From: Auriscalpium vulgare
Taxonomy: Eukaryota; Basidiomycota; Agaricomycetes; Russulales; Auriscalpiaceae
Direction: 5' to 3'
Length of the DNA: 64,000 nt
NCBI GenBank assembly: GCA_019915015.1
Contig: JAHBBC010000019.1
Coordinates: 930,001 to 994,000 of the forward strand
The notes under the pieces: generated by a model
What the model saw: the letters and a program-made list of their open reading frames with translations, nothing else
Databases searched by the model: none
Told to the model about the DNA's origin: nothing
Translations under genes and position numbers: made by a program
In this document: one piece after another, positions 57,399 through 64,000 of the stretch
Layout: every line of letters starts with the position of its first letter
How positions within the stretch are numbered: position 1 is the first letter of the stretch

Positions 57399-59180
57399 TC
57401 ATTTCGGCAGCCCGAATATATCCTTCACTCTTACCACCGTGTCTATATCCCCCGTATTCTGTGAAACAAGCTGTACTTAGCCATAAACACTCTTGCAAGC
57501 AAATTACAGCTCACCTTCATGACATCGTCGCTAATCTTGATACATGGATTGTTATCCACCGACGCCAACTTGATCACCATATTCAGCGCCTTGCTCTTCT
57601 CCCTTCCACCGCTCGACAGGGACTTGTAGTCGTTCGTCAAGAAAGTGCCAATGCCGAAAGCCGCTGCAAAGCAAGTACCCTGTCAGCCTCGCACACGATG
57701 AGGCAAAAGCAAAAATGGACCCACCGACGAAGCCGATCTCGCCGCACTGCTTCTTGAGCGCAAGCGCCTTCTCGAGGTCGAGCGAGTCAGAATATATGAT
57801 CGTTTTCTCTCGAATGTCGATACCCATGCTCTCGTACACAGACTTGGCCTGTGGGGCGAAGGCAAACGGGTCGCCCGAGTCTTGGCGCAGCCCGCGCCAG
57901 CGCTGCGCGCGTTCTGGATCAGCTTTGAAGTCCTGGATCGGTGGAAAGACAGATGTGGTTAGTGTTTCTCGCAGACACTACTGAGGTATGGCGCACCTGG
58001 AAGAACGCCTTGGTGGAAAAGGTGTCCGTCAGGGCGAGAAGGAGGGAGTTCGGGTACACATTCTCCCAGTAGTCGAGTGCAAGGCTGTTGGCGTGCTCGT
58101 AACCTTTCATGGCTGCAATCTAAAACACAGTCATCGGGATGTTTCTCAAAACGAGGTGGAAGCTCGTTACCCCCATAAACCATTCACTTCGTCCTGATTT
58201 AGTGGAGAGAACATGGGAAAATTGAATATGCGCACTGTGCGATCGTGCCGACCGGCGTCGTGCCGTGCTTCTGTGCCAGGTGTACCTATCCCATGCACAC
58301 ATTCACGTCTATGGGGTGGCCGCACGAAGACGGGACTCACATTGCTCGTCCCTGATACCTTTCCTTTCCCTGGCAAGTCGCGCTCCACACGCAGCAATGT
58401 GTCCACCACCAGATCCTGTATATGGTACGACCTCCTGCGCCGCGTCCCAAACTCGCTGAATGCGCAGCCCGCTTCGAGCAGCGCCTTGCCCTTCGCGTAC
58501 GCAATCTCTGGAACGAGTCGCGTGACCTTCAGGAGTGACTGAAAGAAAATCCAAAGTAGGCACACGTACCGGCCTGATCAGCGTCACTCCAGTCTTTGTC
58601 GACCGTGGTGAAGTATATCTCGCTGAGGGTCGCCATGAGCGGCACCTCCCAGAAGATCGCCTCCTCCCACGGGCCAACCGCCTCCATCTCGATGCGACCC
58701 ACGTCGGCACCCGGCGTGCGCGGCACAAACTCAACGTGTACTTGTTCGGGCTTGAATCGGTACGTGGCGAGGTAGTCGAGGTAGTCGGACGTGAAGTACG
58801 GGCATGTCTCCTCAAGCCAGGCGCGCTCGGCCGGGGTAAGCGCGAGGGACGCGAAGTCTGCGGGCGCGCCCGAAGTGAGGCGGAGGAGTGGAGAGGGCTC
58901 GGCCAGACGTACGGGGAATAGAGGCGAGAAATTGTTCGTAGCATGTGCGCGTGAAATACACGTCTTTATCGCGGTGCGTGAAGCGATAAGTGCTCTGGCG
59001 GCCAGGGAAGTGCCGCAGCACGGCCTGCTGCATGGTGAGCTACAAAACCACGCGCACAGAAGTTCAGCACGACTTCAATGTGAAAAATAGGAGCGTGAAT
59101 ACCTTGTACAGGTCCGTGTCGAGGAGCGAGCGGGGGATGATCGCAACCCCGGGGTCAGGTTGGGACATGCTGAATGTCAT
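57399..59180 (-). CDS. NPT1: Nicotinate phosphoribosyltransferase
   Basis: Converts nicotinate, PRPP and ATP to nicotinate mononucleotide in the Preiss-Handler route to NAD. The start at 59180 (MTFSMSQ) or 59168 are equally possible; both precede [20 protein letters not shown], the conserved substrate-site start. Further landmarks are [107 protein letters not shown] and NMVIKLA. Several short introns interrupt it. I see no break. Divergent from RRP41, with 225 bp between starts. Confidence 0.95.
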
Positions 59181-59405
59181 GTCGAAGGCTGAAGCTGGCC
59201 AAGAGCGAGCTATGGATTGTTGCAGTTCTACGGTGATATATATCAGCGGTGATATAACTGAGTCATAAATAGGACCGTGATGGATAACGAAGGGAAAACA
59301 GGCATCCGACGTCGGAGCAGGAGTAGAGTACCGTGACTTCCGAGTCGGCTGCGGAATCGGGCAACGACTCCGACGAGCCGCCACCCGGTCCTCTCACCGC
59401 CCACC

Positions 59406-60304
59406 ATGGCAAGTTTTTACCGTCCCACCATCCCATACGCATCCTCACAAATTGATCTCGTAGAGCTCGCGAATAGAGATCCTCAACGACGGCGGTTTTC
59501 GCTCGGACGGACGCCGGCAGTACGAGCTGCGCGAAATGACATTCGACATGGCCGAGCAAGCTGGCGCGGACGGCTCAGCGAGCGTCGCGCACGGCCTCAC
59601 GCAGGTGCGCGTGTCCGTGTTCGGTCCTCGGGAGGCGAAGATGCGCTCGCAGACAATTCACGACCGCGCAAACATCAACGTGGAGGTCAGCATCGCGCCG
59701 TTCAGCACGGGCGATCGGCGCAAGCGGTCAAAAGGCGACAAGTGAGTCTGTCGCCCCACCAGACCACCGCTTTACAAGCTCACGAGGGCTGTACTTGCTC
59801 AGGCGTATTTTGGAGTTCGCATCGACGATCAAGTCGACATTTGAGCCCGTGATCCAGACCGCGCTCTACCCGCGGTCGCAAATCGACATATTCGTGCACG
59901 TCCTGCAGCAGGACGGCGGCGTGCTGCAGGCATGCATTAACGCGACGACGCTTGCGCTCGCCAACGCGGGCGTTCCGCTGCTCGACTTTGTCTGTGCGGT
60001 CACGGGGGGCGTGCACGCCGCGGCGCCGATGCTTGACCTCACGACGCTCGAGGAGAATGACCTCCCGCATGTGACGGTCGCGGTGATGCCGCGCACGGGG
60101 CGCGTCACGCTTGTGAGCATGGAGACGCGGCTGCATGTGGATCGATTTGAGGAGATCTTGCGACTTGCAGGGCAGGCGGGAGGCGTGATTCATAAGGAGA
60201 TGCGCGCGGTGGTGAGAGAGAGGACGAAGGCGCTCGTAGATGCGATGGGGGCTGGTCTGCGGACATCGGACTTTGCGGAGGATGCGATGGTGAAAGACGA
60301 TTAA
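59406..60304 (+). CDS. RRP41: RNA exosome core subunit RRP41 (Ski6)
   Basis: RNase PH-fold subunit of the exosome ring, for 3'-5' RNA processing and decay. Exons are 59406-59412 (7 nt, MA plus one base), 59477-59741 and 59803-60304, giving 257 residues. Landmarks are ILNDGGFRSDGRRQYELREM, GLTQVRVSVFGPREAK, SIAPFST, YPRSQIDIFVHVLQQDGGV, ACINATTLALANAGVPLLDF and VCAVTGGV. The tiny first exon is inferred because the conserved domain otherwise lacks an ATG; GT-AG sites and frame agree. Eukaryotic RRP41 is catalytically inactive, and its role is structural. Confidence 0.9.
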
Positions 60305-61557
60305 AAAGCGGCAGGGTGAGCAAAGGCAATTCTTTCCAATGCTCAAATGCTACTAACCTAACCTATCCCGTCCTATCCTGCGTTCACGGTACAGTGCGTA
60401 TCCCTTTAGCATTCGGACGCCAAGCCGACTCCCTTTTGCATGTATTTGCTCGACCTCCTAATTCTCTGCTCTCCTCGAGGGGGCCTATAAATGGTGCGTT
60501 ACATCTCATTTCGATCGGGGGCGCCTCTGCCATGGAAGGCTCATGCCCGTGACGGCTCACCAAAGCATGTCTTACACCTCGTCACTTGCGCCGCGTGGAG
60601 CAATGCACGGTGTTCTGCAAGTGAGCTTAAACATAAACATACACTGATCATCATTCTATCTTGCAGAGGACTGCATGTGTAAAGCGACATACATAAGCAG
60701 CAAATGGGAAGCATGCGAAGCGTTTGGACGCGGTGGCAAAGGATGTGCTCCAGTGGACATTGCCGCGGCCTGAGCCACTCATCATGACGGACTACTGGCT
60801 GGACGTGTTTGCGAATGCTGAGGTCGACTTGGCATGCCCTCTGTCCCGCTATATGGCCAGGACGATCCTCCTTGTCGTACCGATCACCACTCTCCGAGCT
60901 TAACCATTCGAAGCGTACCAAACGGCTCCGTGGACTCTTGTCATCTTTCATGGCACTAGATCGCTACTTCGCGGAGCATGACAGTAATGCCACCGGAGCG
61001 GACTTACAGCTCACATTTGACCAGCATGGTTCCATGCATGTATTGACATTGAGCCCTTACAGGTTTATCACTCAGACGCTAGAATAGCCGCTCGAAACTT
61101 CGTCTGACGCTGCAGCATTCGTTCAACAGCAATGCTCGAGCGGTATGTGGATAACACACGAGCCCACATCAGCCAGCTTACACATGCTTCAGAGGGCGAC
61201 CGGCCTTTAACCATAGTCATGGAGAAGAAGCGGCTGGAACGTGTCAGGAAGCTGGGCACGCGCGATCAATATGTAGAATGTCCATGCATTGCGTGTGGTC
61301 ATCTGCATGTCGCAAAAGGACCAGAAAGTATGTTCTAGGAAATGACTCCCGATCTATAAATTTAGCTCATTTGCCATTGGCGGAGGAAAACCTGATAATC
61401 TGGACAACACCTGAAGTGGGCAGAGCACCCCGCCGACTGGGATGCGTGTCACTGTCAGAAGATGTGGATTTGTGATAAGCGGAGAATCTCCTGCTCCGCA
61501 AATTTCAACGTCTGAAAAGCAGCGCGAAGCTTCGCCGACTGGCCTCCATCAGTCAAG
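60305..61557. other. Intergenic, no gene identified
   Basis: 1.25 kb with no supported coding frame. Short frames such as 61132-61338 show no motif or splice structure. Confidence 0.45.
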
Positions 61558-63452
61558 ATGCTAATCCTCTTACCTCTCGCATACTCATTCCTAACTATGA
61601 GTGTCAGCGGCTCACCCGTCGCCAACCTCACTGCGTCGATGAGCGATTCGACCTCGACGGGGACCTCCCTCGCCTGCTCGAGCACCGACCCTTACAGGAC
61701 ACTCAGCAACATCATCTGGAGCTGCCTCGCGACGATCTTCGCTTGCATCTGGAAGGCGGTCCATCGCAATGTCCCCAAGTTCCAGGACCCAAAGCAATCA
61801 TGGTTCCGACGCAAACTTGAGAGAGTCGTTGGGGCGGTGAAGATTATCGCTGTGACGCTGCTCGTGCCAGAGTGGGTGCTGTCATGTGCGGTCCGTCAGC
61901 GTCTACACGCCTCTCGTCTCGGGGAAGAGCTGGAGAACGCACGAGGTGCTGCAAAGGAAGCATGGGAAAAGAAGAAGAGGATGAGAGTGGTATCGGAGGA
62001 CGAAGGGGGACAAAGGAGCATAGGCACAGGTTTTGGCGATGGTGAGTGAGCATATTGACGCGATATATCGTACCTGATATCTCTTGTCAATGGCAGCCCG
62101 AAAGGGTGTAAGCGGAGACACAGCTCCTGGAGATGGCCCCGAGGGGGCAGCATCTGCAAGTTTATTCGGAAGCGACGGGGATGAATTGGAGAGTGCAGGG
62201 CACGCCGACAACATCCTCTTGATACATACGGGATTCAAAGACCCCTCGGTAAATGGCTCCGAAAATGTGCCCCAAGGTGATTCCAGAAACTCGACGTCTC
62301 CATGTCATTTGTATTGATACTTGTGAGCAGTGTCGATAGAAGAGCGACTCGGACGGTTGGACGGAAGTGAGTTGCTCACGTCACGTTGTAGTATGAGTGT
62401 GCAGGTTCATATGCTCAATGATGCGCGCCGTAGAGTGGACGATTCGCCATGGGTACTTCATCATCATGGGTGGATTCCACTTCTACGACGCAGGGAAACC
62501 TATTCATCCGCTGTCGTCCGAAGACGTGCTCCGGCTCGTGGTGGCCGGGGAGCTTATTCCCCCTACGGATGCGGAGATTGAGGCCCTCGGCCAGGGGGAC
62601 GCACTGTCGAAGGGTCTCGCCGTCCTTCAAACTTTGTGGTTCGTCGTCCAATTTTTTGCGCGCCGACACAGCGGTCTGCTGGTTACGGAGCTAGAGGTCG
62701 TGACCTTGGCCTACACCATGATCACGATTGCGATGTACGTCGTCTGGTGGGATAAGCCACAGAACGTCAGTGCCGCTTTCCGCGTCGCCAAGAGCCCGAG
62801 TACTGGACCGCTGCCGAAGTCTTATCACGGCCCGAAGAAGCCAGCACAAGGAGGCTCGTGGATGTTTCACTATGCCAACGGCGTCGAAGACAAGTTAGTC
62901 AATTTGGCAACACGGGATAGCGTCCCGACATTCTACAGCGGGTCTAGCGGAACTGGAGGACCCATCGGAGCCTGCGAAGGGCTTAGGAAACGCAAATTAC
63001 CTGCGGCCGTCGTTGCATTCGGGATCTTATGCTATGCGACTGTCGGATTTGGTTCCCTTCATTTTCTTTCTTGGAGCTCTCCCACCTTCCCTTCATCCAC
63101 GGAGAGATTTATCTGGCGCGTATGCTCAGCCATCATCGTGATCCTTCCTATCATGGGTTCGAGCTGTTTTCAGTGCCTTGCGATCGTCAGGTATAGGAAG
63201 TCCCCAATGAGGAGGCGACGAACAAATGTGTGGGACGTTAACGTTGATGGTTTGGCGAGCTCATTACTCCCCGCGTCCGGGGTCGATGACCCGATTGCGA
63301 CCGCTCAAACCGCAGGCTTTGCAATCTGTTTCTTTGGTTACATTGTAACGAGACTGATCCTCCTCACATTGTCGTTTATCACCCTCCGGTCGTTGCCCGC
63401 GTTAGCATTCGAAACTGTTTCATGGACCGACTCTATTATCCATTGGCACTAG
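61558..63452 (+). CDS. Multi-pass membrane protein of a basidiomycete-expanded family
   Basis: Exons are 61558-62041, 62097-62276, 62331-62366 and 62398-63452, summing to 584 residues. The N terminus looks like a signal sequence (ILLPLAYSFLTMSVSGSPVA). Then come RTLSNIIWSCLATIFACIW (first TM), WFRRKLERVVGAVKIIAVTL, and PEWVLSCAVRQRL. A polar insertion follows, then VEWTIRHGYFIIMGGFHF, DALSKGLAVLQTLWFVVQFF, LEVVTLAYTMITIAMYVVWW and three more hydrophobic helices. I recall this layout as a large agaricomycete family of unknown function, often in many copies per genome. The last acceptor (GAG) was chosen because it alone keeps frame. No catalytic motif is visible. Confidence 0.78.
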
Positions 63453-63827
63453 TTAGTAGTTACTATTTGCAATGCATACGTAAACTTTGCTTTCGTGCCA
63501 CCCAAAACCGATATTGTTCTTTCTCTTGCAAAGAAGTACGACCTTGCCATGCGGTTGTACTGCTACTTAGAAAATACAAGATGGGGGAGGAGGTTTACAA
63601 GGGTAGTTGTCGTCGGCACGGGTCATGCAGTGATAGCGGTCCCAATGATAAGAACTGGGTATACCAAGTTCACGTAAAAGGCGGACGGAGATAGCGATAG
63701 GAATTATGTGTACAGAGTGCTCTCCGGACAGAGACACAGAACTGAATTCAAGAACATACATAAGGCTACCAGGAATGAGCGCACTTGCTTCGTCGTTGAT
63801 GTCCGTGGGGTAGCCCGCATGCGACGC

Positions 63828-64000
63828 CTATGTGATTTCAGCCTGCTTCAACTGCTCGATCATACCCTCGATGAATGCTTCCTCGTCGTTCTTGACGTTG
63901 TCCACATCTTGCATAGCTACACGGCCAGGCAGCTGCGACTGGGGTAGCTGTTGAGTGGGAAGAGCAGCGACTTGCGCGGTGCGAATATAGGCATCCCTCG
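63828..64000 (-). CDS. 3' end of an unidentified gene, cut by the window edge
   Basis: Minus-strand frame open from the window edge to a TAG at 63828-63830. It reads AYIRTAQVAALPTQQLPQ, then SQLPGRVAMQDVDNVKNDEE and AFIEGMIEQLKQAEIT. The composition (Gln-rich, then an acidic amphipathic helix) is protein-like and free of introns. I do not recognise the family. Confidence 0.5.
   Translation of the reverse strand, partial: RDAYIRTAQVAALPTQQLPQSQLPGRVAMQDVDNVKNDEEAFIEGMIEQLKQAEIT

Overview
The window is a nuclear segment of a filamentous basidiomycete, most likely an agaricomycete. Genes carry many 45-70 nt GT-AG introns, coding DNA is GC-rich, and families typical of that group are present: a gypsy retroelement with CCHC Gag, a tnp2/CACTA-type transposase, a GH79 hydrolase, an OPT transporter and a basidiomycete membrane-protein family. 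The order within Agaricomycetes is inferred only loosely.

Bases 1-32.5 kb are the accessory half. An intron-bearing hypothetical gene (24-1724, +) lies tail to tail with an apparently intact Ty3/gypsy gag-PR-pol unit (2.1-9.1 kb, -). The unit has a tRNA-like primer binding site and a canonical -1 frameshift site between PR and Pol. A perfect 27-bp-arm palindrome follows at 10.03 kb. Next come a C2H2 zinc-finger gene and a CorA-type Mg2+ transporter with an unclear 5' half, a tnp2-type transposase gene (15.3-19.0 kb, -) flanked by short GC-rich direct repeats, a duplicated unknown gene pair of which the second is broken, a PITH-domain gene and a secreted GH79 hydrolase gene. The most striking locus is 27.8-32.5 kb: two duplicated genes for secreted precursors built from repeated two-exon modules. 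Each module ends in a Lys-Arg site, and its glycine-rich core keeps three GxxxG steps. They look like Kex2-processed repeat proteins whose released peptides I do not recognise.

Bases 32.9-60.3 kb are the core half, densely packed with housekeeping genes on both strands: ARPC2 (Arp2/3), an eIF4B-like factor, a CypG-like cyclophilin, a Rap/Rsr1-like GTPase, the DEAD-box helicase Dbp2 with one 615-nt intron, an OPT oligopeptide transporter, an alpha/beta hydrolase, an Alba-domain protein, a DDT-WHIM-PHD chromatin protein, APC10/DOC1, UBA4/MOCS3, a UBX protein, nicotinate phosphoribosyltransferase and exosome subunit RRP41. The last 4 kb hold a multi-pass membrane-protein gene and the 3' end of an unidentified gene.

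Exon structures were built by hand from splice signals and reading frame. For most core genes the exon lengths sum to a whole number of codons. Single-base homopolymer shifts interrupt APC10, the transposase and the first repeat-precursor gene, which points to consensus errors in at least some of them.
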